In this document: positions 57,803 through 64,000 of the stretch, one piece after another
How the letters are laid out: each line of letters starts with the position of its first letter
Numbering within the stretch: position 1 is the first letter of the stretch
Virus record (IMG/VR): IMGVR_UViG_3300037011_001068
Coordinates: 1 to 64,000 of that record
DNA: 64,000 nucleotides
Reading direction: 5' to 3' (one strand)
Source: a virus
Notes under the pieces: generated by a model
Told to the model about the DNA's origin: nothing
Databases searched by the model: none
What the model saw: only the letters and a program-made list of their open reading frames with translations
Position numbers and translations under genes: made by a program

Positions 57803-58192
57803 ATGATACGCTACATTGATCGAGCCGTGATTTATTATCTGGATTGGGTAAGGGCTCAGGTGGAGGTTCCGGAGGCCTTCCAAGAGAGGGGTGTAGAGCC
57901 GCTAGATCCCGTGTTCTATTTTCCGGCGTATGAGGAATTTCCTGGACCGTGGGATATTTTTCTTTATGCAAATAAGATTTTCTCTTTCCTCAGCGATCCC
58001 ATCTACATCAATCCGAGAAAGATTCGATCCATGTCGGTTGGGGATCTGATTGCGCTCAAGTTTCGGAATGGCGAGACGGATGCCTTGCTTTGCGGCCTTA
58101 CCGGGTGGAAATCCCTGGAAGGTAGCGGGTGGTTCGATCGGTTGGCAAATGGCGGTGGATTTAACTCCGCAGATTACGTTTGCACGCTTTGA
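57803..58192 (+). CDS. Hypothetical protein, 129 aa
   Basis: The first gene after the operator promoter, with aggagg at 57791. An acidic alpha/beta protein (RYIDRAVIYYLDWVRAQVEV; NPRKIRSMSVGDLIALKFRN) without Cys-rich motifs. The last segment LANGGGFNSADYVCTL seems like a small catalytic-style loop but no family is recognised. Confidence 0.55.
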   Translation: MIRYIDRAVIYYLDWVRAQVEVPEAFQERGVEPLDPVFYFPAYEEFPGPWDIFLYANKIFSFLSDPIYINPRKIRSMSVGDLIALKFRNGETDALLCGLTGWKSLEGSGWFDRLANGGGFNSADYVCTL

Positions 58193-58207
58193 AAGTGAGG
58201 TAAGAAG

Positions 58208-58399
58208 ATGTCATTTGAAAGTGAAATTGTGAAGTATTGCTTGACGTGCCAAAATATAATTGCTGGACGCGATGGAAATCGTTGTGCTGTGCATCAAAAT
58301 CTTTTGATTTTTCCTGATGACGCGTTAAAAGTGCCTCCACCTTGCGGTGGAAAAAGCTGGGTGATTCAGTCAGCCTTGGAGCTATTATGGCTAAAATAA
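58208..58399 (+). CDS. Small Cys protein, 63 aa
   Basis: ATG 58208 with tgaggtaagaag upstream. YCLTCQNIIAGRDGNRCAVH gives three Cys and a His in a zinc-finger-like layout, followed by PPPCGGKSW. Function unknown. Contains motif AATTGCTGGA at 58258. Confidence 0.5.
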   Translation: MSFESEIVKYCLTCQNIIAGRDGNRCAVHQNLLIFPDDALKVPPPCGGKSWVIQSALELLWLK

Positions 58400-58701
58400 A
58401 TGTGCTGGTGTTCGAGGTTGGGAGGGTAGGCGTGATTCGGGAGATTGAAAATGAGCTAAGCAGCTATCAGGAGGTGGTTGGGGGAGATATCGAAGGCTGG
58501 GGTTTCCCGGCAGCTATGGGCTACGCGGTGATATGTCGCGATTATGGGCGGTATGAGTGCCCTCCGAATCGGGTGATTCACGGGCTTGACATGATCTATG
58601 GCCCTTTCATGATCGTGAAGGTGGACTCTTCAGGGGACGAGGTTTCTATGAGTAAAACGGAAGCGGTTTTTATCCTGAAGTTTTTTTTACAGGAGGGGTA
58701 A
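58387..58701 (+). CDS. DUF3846-like protein, 104 aa
   Basis: ATG 58387 overlaps the previous gene. The pattern INVLVFEVGRVGVIREIENE...QEVVGGDIEG...PPNRVIHGLDMIYGPFMIVK fits DUF3846, a family frequent in phages and plasmids with no assigned role. Complete length for that family. Confidence 0.65.
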   Translation: MAKINVLVFEVGRVGVIREIENELSSYQEVVGGDIEGWGFPAAMGYAVICRDYGRYECPPNRVIHGLDMIYGPFMIVKVDSSGDEVSMSKTEAVFILKFFLQEG

Positions 58702-58711
58702 GGAGAGGGTC

Positions 58712-59017
58712 ATGCTGAAGGACGCAAGGAAGCATTTAAAGACGTTGGGGGGCCTTCTGGGGGGTCCAAATCATGGTGCTGCGGTTGGCACCATGGCCAT
58801 GGCAATGGAAGAGCTCTTGGAGGCTGTGGAGGCTCAGCAAGCGTTGTATGAGAAGATTTGTAAGGTGGAATTTCTTTTTCAAGACCTCGACCGGCGGGTG
58901 CAGGTACTTGAGAGTGGGGAGCTTGAGGAGGGGATCTGCAAGATAGAGGATAAACTCGTTGCCAGGATCAAGGATCTAGAGCAGCGGTTGGCTGCTCTGG
59001 AAGGTTTGCATATCTAA
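58712..59017 (+). CDS. Coiled-coil protein, 101 aa
   Basis: ATG 58712 with taaggagagggt upstream. Two helical heptad regions (MAMAMEELLEAVEAQQALYE and RIKDLEQRLAALEGL). Acidic. No known family; probably forms a dimer. Confidence 0.55.
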   Translation: MLKDARKHLKTLGGLLGGPNHGAAVGTMAMAMEELLEAVEAQQALYEKICKVEFLFQDLDRRVQVLESGELEEGICKIEDKLVARIKDLEQRLAALEGLHI

Positions 59018-59028
59018 GGAGGTGAGGA

Positions 59029-59418
59029 ATGCTGACGGATAGGCCTAAATGCGTGTACTGTGGGCGTGCTCTCTCCAGGTACACTCGAGGGTGGGTCCTT
59101 CGGGTTAACCGGCAAGAGGATGAGCCGATCGTGGGGCAGCAAGGGGTTCTTGAAATTCTCAAGGTGCGAGAAAATGCCTATGGAAAATTCATACGTTACT
59201 GGAAGGGGGAACACGGTTTTCACGGGGATGGTTATTTTTGCTCTCAAAAATGCTTGCATGCATTTGCTTACGTTCTACTGGAATTTTTGGAAGTCAGCGC
59301 TGGAGATCATGAGTGGGATATTTCACGGGCGCTATTTATCGCGATTCGGGAAAAGCGAATGCCTGAGTTTATTCGGGAGGTTTGCGCTAAGGTGCGGAAG
59401 GAAAAAAATACTCCTTGA
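59029..59418 (+). CDS. Zinc-binding hypothetical protein, 129 aa
   Basis: ATG 59029 after taaggaggtg. CVYCGRALSRYTRGW at the N-terminus pairs with YFCSQKCLHAFAYV near residue 77, a split treble-clef pattern (like MYM or TRASH domains). The end is basic. Its last codons overlap the next promoter (-35 at 59415). Confidence 0.6.
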   Translation: MLTDRPKCVYCGRALSRYTRGWVLRVNRQEDEPIVGQQGVLEILKVRENAYGKFIRYWKGEHGFHGDGYFCSQKCLHAFAYVLLEFLEVSAGDHEWDISRALFIAIREKRMPEFIREVCAKVRKEKNTP

Positions 59419-59444
59419 CATCGTAATACGATTCGTAGTATGAT
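59415..59444 (+). promoter_or_regulatory. Promoter with overlapping TCGTA operator half-sites
   Basis: -35 TTGACA (59415-59420), 18-nt spacer, -10 TATGAT (59439-59444). The spacer contains TCGTA-a-TACGA-t-TCGTA (59421-59437), giving two overlapping palindromes ATCGTAATACGAT and TACGATTCGTA. A repressor with three half-sites could bind here, different from the GAGGCAA palindrome. It drives the small genes from 59484 on. Confidence 0.7.
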
Positions 59445-59483
59445 TAGATCATGGGTCAAGGAGACCCAAAAAGGAGCGGAAAA

Positions 59484-59690
59484 ATGAAATGCGAATTTTG
59501 CTTGAATAGCGGAAAAATAGACCCTGATGATGCACTAGAGGCCGTTGAGAAGGTGTGGATGCATCGTCCATTCAGCACTCCCGATTGCCGATGGGTGCAT
59601 CTCTGCCAGGAGTGCATGGACCAAGGGGCCGAGGATGAGGTGGACGAGAAATGCCCGTGTGGGCATGACTATAAGGAGGAGGGTCCATGA
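59484..59690 (+). CDS. Zinc-ribbon protein, 68 aa
   Basis: ATG 59484 after aaggagcgg. Pattern CEFCLNSGKIDPDDALEAVE, CRWVHLCQEC and CPCGHD gives several Cys for a zinc site. It is the first gene after the TCGTA promoter and overlaps the next start by 4 nt. Confidence 0.6.
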   Translation: MKCEFCLNSGKIDPDDALEAVEKVWMHRPFSTPDCRWVHLCQECMDQGAEDEVDEKCPCGHDYKEEGP

Positions 59691-60001
59691 CCACAAAAGA
59701 AAAACAGGTCCTATGCAAGGCTGAGGTCGTCTGGACACAGGCCTGCGATGCCTGGGAGGATGCCAGAGTGATATGGCGGCAAGAACGTGCGGACTGGGAT
59801 GAGGCCAGAGTGGTATGGCGGCGAGCACGTTCCGCCAGGAGAGATGCAGGGCCCTGTCTAGAGGCAGAGGCCGCTTGGCGTCTAGCCCGGGGGATTTGGG
59901 CCCAGGTTTGCGACGCTTGGGTTGGAGCTGATGCCGTCTGGATCGAGGCCGAGACTGCCCTGGCCGAGGCCGAGGCCATCTGGATCGGAGCCGTGTTGTG
60001 A
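59687..60001 (+). CDS. Helical Ala/Trp repeat protein, 104 aa
   Basis: ATG 59687 overlaps the previous stop. The protein is made of seven-residue-like repeats with Trp: CDAWEDARVIWRQERADWDE, ARVVWRRARSARRDAG, then AWRLARGIWAQVCDAW and ADAVWIEAETALAEAEAIWI. About nine Trp in 104 residues is extreme. It could form a long amphipathic helix or a Trp ladder. Unknown function; GC-rich. Confidence 0.55.
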   Translation: MTTKEKQVLCKAEVVWTQACDAWEDARVIWRQERADWDEARVVWRRARSARRDAGPCLEAEAAWRLARGIWAQVCDAWVGADAVWIEAETALAEAEAIWIGAVL

Positions 60002-60204
60002 CTGCCCGTGACGTGGTATGCGTTCGGCTCTCTTCCAAGGAGCGCTCGATCCTCGAGCGCCACGGGAGACAGCTCGCCGACCAGCTTCGGCGAGATCTCC
60101 ATCTCATTTATGTGATCGAGGAGGCGGAGCGCAAAAAGAAGGAGAAGGGCGCTAGTAAATCGAGTTTGACTATCCAGGAGCTTCGGGATCTCCTGGATTT
60201 TTAG
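59998..60204 (+). CDS. Small helical protein, 68 aa
   Basis: GTG 59998 overlaps the upstream stop (GTGA). Basic-acidic helix (SSKERSILERHGRQLADQLR), then EEAERKKKEKG and a C-terminal TIQELRDLLDF. May be a DNA- or protein-binding adapter. Not recognised. Confidence 0.5.
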   Translation: MTARDVVCVRLSSKERSILERHGRQLADQLRRDLHLIYVIEEAERKKKEKGASKSSLTIQELRDLLDF

Positions 60205-60219
60205 GAAAAGAGGTGAAGG

Positions 60220-60450
60220 ATGAACACAAAAGCGGAAGGTGACGCTATTGCAGAAGAAAGAGCAGAGTTTTTCAGGAGAGCGGAAGCGGAAGCTATTGCA
60301 GAAGAAAGAGCAGAGTTTTTCCTGAGAGCGGAAGCGGAGTATGACCGCACGCACCCTCCCATTCCCGGGCCGGGTCCGAGGGAGCGGCTCATTGTGGGGC
60401 GTCGTGCGCTCCCTACGGGGGATGGTGTGTCCGCGCAAACGAGGGATTGA
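60220..60450 (+). CDS. Small protein with internal duplication, 76 aa
   Basis: ATG 60220 (aggtgaagg upstream). The helical N-terminal half contains two copies of AIAEERAEFF-RAEAE; the remainder is Pro/Gly-rich. The stop overlaps the next start (TGATG), so it is coupled to the AcrVA2-like gene. Function unknown. Confidence 0.55.
   Translation: MNTKAEGDAIAEERAEFFRRAEAEAIAEERAEFFLRAEAEYDRTHPPIPGPGPRERLIVGRRALPTGDGVSAQTRD
60244..60339 (+). repeat. 48-bp tandem duplication
   Basis: gctattgcagaagaaagagc... starts at 60244 and again at 60292, 48 bp apart, with only a few base differences. It keeps the reading frame of the small gene at 60220, doubling a helical segment. Few differences mean a recent event. 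Confidence 0.85.
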
Positions 60451-61442
60451 TGGCTATGTCACATACAAGACCAGTTGAGCTCATGCGAGCAATGGCAGAG
60501 AAATATCCCAATGCATGGAAGGAGTATGCGGACTTTCGGGCGCGTAAAGGCTCCCCAGATTTCGATGATTGGCCATCGTGGTGCTGGGTGCCCCTTCATG
60601 GCGCTTATGCGATCATTTCTGGAGGGGGTGATGAAAAAGTGCCAGATACAATGTTAAACGACGTATCAATCCTTGGGGCTGTTGCGGCCTGGAGGCAAAC
60701 CCAAGGTGTTTATCATATTGATGTTGATCTAGCATTAGAGCTTCTTGAAGTTCCATTCTCTGGTGAAATTCCTTCCGAGGTTCTTTTTTGCCTTCCGGAA
60801 TGGTGTGTGTATGTTGAGCTAAGTGAAGAGGTTTCTTTTTTTGCTCATCTCGATTGGGATGTCAGTGAGCAACATGCAGAGTTACGGGTTGTTTTATTGA
60901 GGAGCGATCGTAAACCTATGCCTATTGTTGCTCATATTTATTCTAAATCAACAATTGAGGAAATGGTCATTGGCACGGAGAGAGAAATAGAGAAGTTGGG
61001 TCTCATGGTTGATGCGGTTAGAAATTTACGCGATCACATCATTTGTACTTTGCGTACTATTATTCCTGTGCTTCTTTATCTCTGTTCAGATAAGCCTGAT
61101 ATAATCGATCGTGCTGGAAAGAGGAGAAAGCCGGGTCCTCCTCCACCTGTATCAACCGCTACTGGACATAAGTTCTTTCCGCCTGCAAATCCAACGCAAT
61201 GGGATGTTGGATATAAGGTAGGAGCGGTGTTAAGAAGTCACAAGGCAGCAGAGTCAATTCGAGGAGAGGGAACGCATGCGTCACCGAAGCCCCATGTCAG
61301 GCGAGCGCATTGGCACTCTTACTGGACAGGCCCTCGGGACGATCTTGAGAAGCGAAGTATCGTGCTGAAATGGATACATCCTCTCCTGGTAGGAGGCGAT
61401 AAGATCATTCCCACGGTTTATCAGGTAAAGAAGGATCCTTAG
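60450..61442 (+). CDS. AcrVA2-like protein (anti-CRISPR candidate), 330 aa
   Basis: ATG 60450 overlaps the upstream stop. The last third contains KPHVRRAHWHSYWTGPRDD then VLKWIHPLLVGG and PTVYQV, which I recognise as the conserved C-terminal pattern of AcrVA2-related proteins. AcrVA2 of Moraxella elements lowers Cas12a production by acting on its nascent chain and mRNA. Length (330 aa) is close to AcrVA2 (about 320 aa). Homologues are widespread in mobile elements, so the true target here could differ. Confidence 0.55.
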   Translation: MAMSHTRPVELMRAMAEKYPNAWKEYADFRARKGSPDFDDWPSWCWVPLHGAYAIISGGGDEKVPDTMLNDVSILGAVAAWRQTQGVYHIDVDLALELLEVPFSGEIPSEVLFCLPEWCVYVELSEEVSFFAHLDWDVSEQHAELRVVLLRSDRKPMPIVAHIYSKSTIEEMVIGTEREIEKLGLMVDAVRNLRDHIICTLRTIIPVLLYLCSDKPDIIDRAGKRRKPGPPPPVSTATGHKFFPPANPTQWDVGYKVGAVLRSHKAAESIRGEGTHASPKPHVRRAHWHSYWTGPRDDLEKRSIVLKWIHPLLVGGDKIIPTVYQVKKDP

Positions 61443-61469
61443 GAGTTTCTGGATCGGGAGCCTAGGGAT
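61435..61469. terminator. Hairpin between convergent genes
   Basis: ATCCTTAGG (61435-61443) pairs with CCTAGGGAT (61461-61469), with a G-U pair, across a 17-nt loop. It separates the rightward AcrVA2-like gene from the leftward RHH gene (stop at 61469) and could end both transcripts. T-tracts are weak on both sides. Confidence 0.5.
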
Positions 61470-61765
61470 TAGAGATTCTTTTCCACGATACATTCAATAA
61501 TGGATACCATGGGGACTCCTTTCTCCGCGGCTGCTAAGCGCAGCCGTTTATGGAGCTCGGCAGAGATATCGAGCGTGACCCGGCGGACTTCGCGTTTGCT
61601 GGGTTTTTTTTGTGGAGAAGAATTTATGGACGAGAATTTGACCTCTTCGGGTTTTGCGAGTGCTGCGGGCTCTGCGGGCTCTGCGGTATCCAAGGGAACC
61701 TCGGTGCCTTGCACCCAGGAGTCGGCGGAGGCCTTCGGGGGGATGATGATTTTTTTCTGGGTCAT
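61469..61765 (-). CDS. Ribbon-helix-helix partition partner (ParG/ParB-type), 98 aa
   Basis: The N-terminal half is disordered, Pro/Ala/Glu-rich. The C-terminal half [20 protein letters not shown] then [20 protein letters not shown] is a strand followed by two helices, the RHH fold. It directly follows parA with overlapping stop/start (4 nt). In type Ib par systems such a protein binds the centromere and represses the operon. The flexible N-terminus of ParG-type proteins stimulates ParA; an Arg there would be expected. Confidence 0.75.
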   Translation of the reverse strand: MTQKKIIIPPKASADSWVQGTEVPLDTAEPAEPAALAKPEEVKFSSINSSPQKKPSKREVRRVTLDISAELHKRLRLAAAEKGVPMVSIIECIVEKNL

Positions 61766-62400
61766 GACATGTACCCTTTCACGATTTCTGAGAGTACGGC
61801 GAGGATTTCTTGGGCGGCCTTGTTGTCGTCGGTCAGCGGTTGCTCCAAGACCGTGCTTCCAGAGCTCGCGGTTTCAGCAAAGCTGACCCGCTGGCAAATA
61901 GAGGCTGCAAGGACAGGGAGCTGGTATTCCGCGAGAGCGCTTGCCACGTCTCGTCCAATTGCGGTTCCGACGATTTTTCTGTTCACCACGAAGGCGCATT
62001 TCATTTTGGGGTTGTAGATGGCTGCTTCTTTGGCGAGATTCACTACGTCCTGAGCGGCCCATACGTCGTAGGGGGAGGGCTGGACGGGGATCAAGATGAG
62101 GGCGGAGGCGAGCATGGCGCTCCGCACAAGTTCTGTGGTCCGTGGGGGTCCGTCCACGATGACGTGATCATACCCTTTTGCGATGCCGTCGAGGTCTCGG
62201 TGGAGGACCGGTCGATCCATCGCGACGACCGAGAAGAGGGGCGCGATTTGGCGGGTGGCGAGCCAATCCCGGGCGCTCCCTTGGGGGTCCGCGTCCACGA
62301 GGAGGACTTTGTGGTGCCGGAGCGCGAGCCCGGTTGCGAGGTGGAGAGCGACGGTGGTTTTTCCGACGCCTCCCTTTTGGTTCAAAATAGCGATGTGCAT
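61762..62400 (-). CDS. parA: ParA family partition ATPase, 212 aa
   Basis: A short ParA of the ParF type with deviant Walker A KGGVGKTT near residue 9-16, [11 protein letters not shown], and [17 protein letters not shown]. It lacks the N-terminal helix-turn-helix of P1-type ParA. Start is ATG at 62400 (aaaggagtaatc upstream on this strand); the longer ORF to 62856 overlaps rightward genes and is rejected. With the RHH partner it should segregate low-copy DNA, so this element may live as a plasmid. Confidence 0.9.
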   Translation of the reverse strand: MHIAILNQKGGVGKTTVALHLATGLALRHHKVLLVDADPQGSARDWLATRQIAPLFSVVAMDRPVLHRDLDGIAKGYDHVIVDGPPRTTELVRSAMLASALILIPVQPSPYDVWAAQDVVNLAKEAAIYNPKMKCAFVVNRKIVGTAIGRDVASALAEYQLPVLAASICQRVSFAETASSGSTVLEQPLTDDNKAAQEILAVLSEIVKGYMS

Positions 62401-62424
62401 GATTACTCCTTTCAGTGGTACAGT

Positions 62425-62453
62425 AAATCCAGAAATCCAGTATTCTGGATTTC
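62425..62453. promoter_or_regulatory. Candidate parS/operator: AAATCCAG half-sites
   Basis: Upstream of parA lie AAATCCAG at 62425 and 62433 (direct) and CTGGATTT at 62445 (inverted). GAAATCCAG-tatt-CTGGATTTC (62432-62453) is a perfect 9-bp inverted repeat. Such arrays before par operons are usual sites of the centromere-binding protein. The half-site overlaps the sequence of the dispersed motif TCCAGAAAT. Confidence 0.55.
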
Positions 62454-62502
62454 CGGGTGCTAGGTGTATCGGAGCGCGTTCTTGGAAGCAAGGAAATAAT
62501 GC

Positions 62503-62531
62503 TTGACATAGGAGGCAATTTGCCTCATAGT
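62503..62531 (+). promoter_or_regulatory. Sigma70-like promoter with palindromic operator (third copy)
   Basis: -35 TTGACA (62503-62508), 17-nt spacer, -10 CATAGT (62526-62531). The spacer GAGGCAATTTGCCTC (62512-62526) is identical to that at 49907. It points away from the parA gene and drives the genes at 62557 onwards. Confidence 0.8.
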
Positions 62532-62556
62532 GAAGGATGAGGTAAAGGAGGCGACC

Positions 62557-62934
62557 ATGAAGCGGTATCGGACGATTGAAGAGGTGACGGTCCAGCGGTG
62601 GTATTACGTGGCGGATGGCGCTGTGGACCATATCTGTCAGCAGTCGGAAGTGATGGGCCCCTACTCGTGCCGGCCGGACAAGTCGGAAGAGATGGCTATT
62701 CGGTGGGTGGATGCGGATGGGTATCTCTACATTGAGCAACCTCAGTATAAGTGGAGGATCGTGGCTCGTTACAAGCAGTGGATTGGGAAGAGCGATCCAA
62801 GTAATTTTGGACAGTTTTTTGTCTATTCTAATGATCCTTCGTGGTTGCACGAACACGCGAACAAGTTAAAATCTCGCGGACACAAAGTATACCGAATAGA
62901 GAAGGTTCTTTACATAGGAAGAGGTGTTTCATGA
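62557..62934 (+). CDS. Hypothetical protein, 125 aa
   Basis: ATG 62557 with a perfect taaaggaggcgacc. It is the first gene of the third operator-controlled promoter. Beta-rich ([40 protein letters not shown]), no Cys cluster. Function unknown. Overlaps the next gene (ATGA). Confidence 0.6.
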   Translation: MKRYRTIEEVTVQRWYYVADGAVDHICQQSEVMGPYSCRPDKSEEMAIRWVDADGYLYIEQPQYKWRIVARYKQWIGKSDPSNFGQFFVYSNDPSWLHEHANKLKSRGHKVYRIEKVLYIGRGVS

Positions 62935-63203
62935 AACGAGAACAGGCGAAAAAGATGTCGGGTGTGCATTTAGAGGAGTATCTGGATGCGTTTCACCAGG
63001 AGACTTCACTGCGATTATCAAAGGCGGAGTTTCAGCGCGTGCTGGAAGAATTCTTTTTCCTAACATTTGATGCTTATGTTGGCGGAGAGGGGGATCGAGC
63101 GGAGGCTTGGGATAAGTTCGAGAAATGGTTATGGGGAAAAAATACGAATATATCGCCGATTGCGGTATTTCGGGCAGTGGATAATGTGGATTCCTACACG
63201 TAA
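62931..63203 (+). CDS. Hypothetical protein, 90 aa
   Basis: ATG 62931 overlaps the upstream stop. Helical and acidic (GVHLEEYLDAFHQETSLRLS; FFFLTFDAYVGGEGDRAEAW). May be a small regulator or adaptor. Not recognised. Confidence 0.5.
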   Translation: MKREQAKKMSGVHLEEYLDAFHQETSLRLSKAEFQRVLEEFFFLTFDAYVGGEGDRAEAWDKFEKWLWGKNTNISPIAVFRAVDNVDSYT

Positions 63204-63222
63204 AACGTAAAGGAGGTTTCTA

Positions 63223-63471
63223 ATGACATTGAAAGAAATTTTGAAGCACGCACGCATGCTGGCTTTTGCGGGTGCGGAAAGCCTGCAATCGTTGGATGAA
63301 GTTGAGATGCTCGGTGATTAGCATTTGGAAATTTTGGAGCTTGCGGTGGAGGACCTCGGACGCGCGAAGGAGGAAATCGAGGTTCTTCTGGGGAGGATTC
63401 GGAAAGAATGCGAGGGCGCTTTTACCGACGCGGCAACGCGGACTGGAATGTACGATCGCGACGAGGGTTGA
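63223..63471 (+). pseudogene. Small helical gene interrupted by in-frame TAG
   Basis: ATG 63223 with a strong aggaggtttcta reads MTLKEILKHARMLAFAGAES...MLGD, then TAG at 63319-63321, and continues HLEILELAVEDLGRAKEEIE to TGA at 63469-63471. The second half keeps a coiled-coil composition. Mutation, sequencing error or suppression of UAG are possible. Confidence 0.5.
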
Positions 63472-63475
63472 GGCT

Positions 63476-64000
63476 ATGCGGATTGATCTTCACATCCACA
63501 CCCAGGGAAGCGATGGCATCGGGAGGCCTTCGGAGATTGCCGAGGCGGCGGTCCGGGCTGGGCTCGAGGGGATTGCCATCACGGACCACCATCGCACACG
63601 GACTAAGGCGGGCGAGCAAGTGGCGGAGGCGTGCCGGGCGCGAGGCCTTCTCGTGGTCCGCGGGGCGGAGTATTCGGCAGCCGAGGGGCATGTTTTGGTT
63701 TTCGGGGTGGCAATGGAGGACCTCGCTTTTGGGTTCTATGCCCCCATGCAGACCGTGATTCAGCGGGCATGGGAAGCCGGTGGGGTGGCTATCCCGGCTC
63801 ACCCCTACCACGGATACCGTTCTTGCCTTGGGAGTGGTCTAGCGGCCCTCTCTGGCCTTGTGGCGGTGGAGACCTTCAACGGCCAGGTGGAGACTCGTTC
63901 CCCGGAGGAAAATTGGATGGCTCGGGTGGCGGCGCAGGCGATGGGCCTTCCAGGGGTGGGCGGGAGCGACGCTCATTTTCCTCTGGCTGTGGGGCGATGC
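63476..64000 (+). CDS. PHP-domain phosphoesterase, N-terminal 175 residues (runs off the right edge)
   Basis: ATG 63476, 4 nt after the previous stop. The frame continues to the last base. It starts MRIDLHIHTQGSDG (His-x-His), then IAITDHH, RGAEYS, IPAHPYHGY and VGGSDAHFP: all metal-binding motifs of the PHP superfamily, as in DNA polymerase III alpha N-termini and stand-alone PHP phosphatases. Substrate cannot be told; a polymerase-type repair or a nucleotide phosphatase are possible. Confidence 0.85.
   Translation, partial: MRIDLHIHTQGSDGIGRPSEIAEAAVRAGLEGIAITDHHRTRTKAGEQVAEACRARGLLVVRGAEYSAAEGHVLVFGVAMEDLAFGFYAPMQTVIQRAWEAGGVAIPAHPYHGYRSCLGSGLAALSGLVAVETFNGQVETRSPEENWMARVAAQAMGLPGVGGSDAHFPLAVGRC

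Noticed and set aside
62401-62856. N-terminal extension of ParA to 62856
   Set aside because: It overlaps the rightward gene at 62557 and its promoter; a clear ribosome site is placed before ATG 62400.
1-64000. CRISPR array
   Set aside because: No regularly spaced direct repeats were seen; the dispersed decamer has irregular spacing and both orientations.
1-64000. Integrase, transposase or insertion sequence
   Set aside because: No tyrosine or serine recombinase motif and no terminal inverted repeats flanking a transposase were found in this window.

Overview
The window is one contiguous piece of a tailed, contractile-tail (myovirus-type) bacteriophage genome. Almost every gene reads rightward with very short gaps and ATGA/GTGA overlaps. 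Only two adjacent genes, a ParA ATPase and a small ribbon-helix-helix partner (61469-62400), read leftward. Strong Shine-Dalgarno sites, sigma70-like promoters and an Rz-like candidate suggest a bacterial, probably Gram-negative, host; the host cannot be named from this sequence. Head genes (portal, capsid, large terminase) are absent and presumably lie outside the window.

Layout. (1) 1-24.9 kb is the tail and baseplate module: neck/completion-type proteins, sheath, tube, a tail assembly chaperone pair joined by a +1/-2 frameshift, tape measure, hub, OB-fold spike, a LysM/gp25-like protein, baseplate J, and four large adhesion proteins built from LamG-like domains, fibronectin repeats and fibre repeats. 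(2) 25.0-26.7 kb holds small coiled-coil and membrane proteins that look like a lysis or envelope cassette. (3) 26.7-27.4 kb is a gene-free, AT-rich stretch with nested inverted repeats and a GC-alternating island, the best candidate for a replication origin or control region. (4) 27.4-49.8 kb is replication, recombination and late functions: UvsW-like helicase, an Hfq-like Sm protein, DnaB-type helicase, primase, a sigma-like factor, a family A DNA polymerase carrying two mini-inteins, a UvsY-like candidate, a gp32-like SSB with a long repeat tail, UvsX/RecA, gp47/gp46 nuclease, RuvC, a small-terminase-like protein, a beta-clamp and an amidase endolysin. (5) 49.9-64 kb is an accessory region of about forty small genes, many of them zinc ribbons. 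It includes an ADP-ribosylglycohydrolase, an Acb2-like anti-CBASS candidate, an AcrVA2-like anti-CRISPR candidate, the ParA/RHH partition pair and a PHP phosphoesterase cut by the right edge.

The replication genes resemble T4 logic (UvsX, UvsY-like, gp32, gp41, gp46/47) combined with a PolA-type polymerase and a cellular-type clamp. The ParA/RHH pair suggests that the element may persist as a plasmid (phage-plasmid).

The most unusual signal is not a gene. The decamer TCCAG[A/C]AATT occurs 38 times by my hand count, on both strands, in all reading frames inside genes and at gene junctions in the accessory region; about 0.24 would be expected by chance. Near-variants are repeated in inverted orientation just upstream of parA, so the dispersed sites may be a centromere or regulatory array. 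Separately, three promoters share the same 15-bp palindrome between the -35 and -10, pointing to a dedicated regulon. Four small genes (53.7-55.1 kb and 63.3 kb) are interrupted by a frameshift or an in-frame stop.
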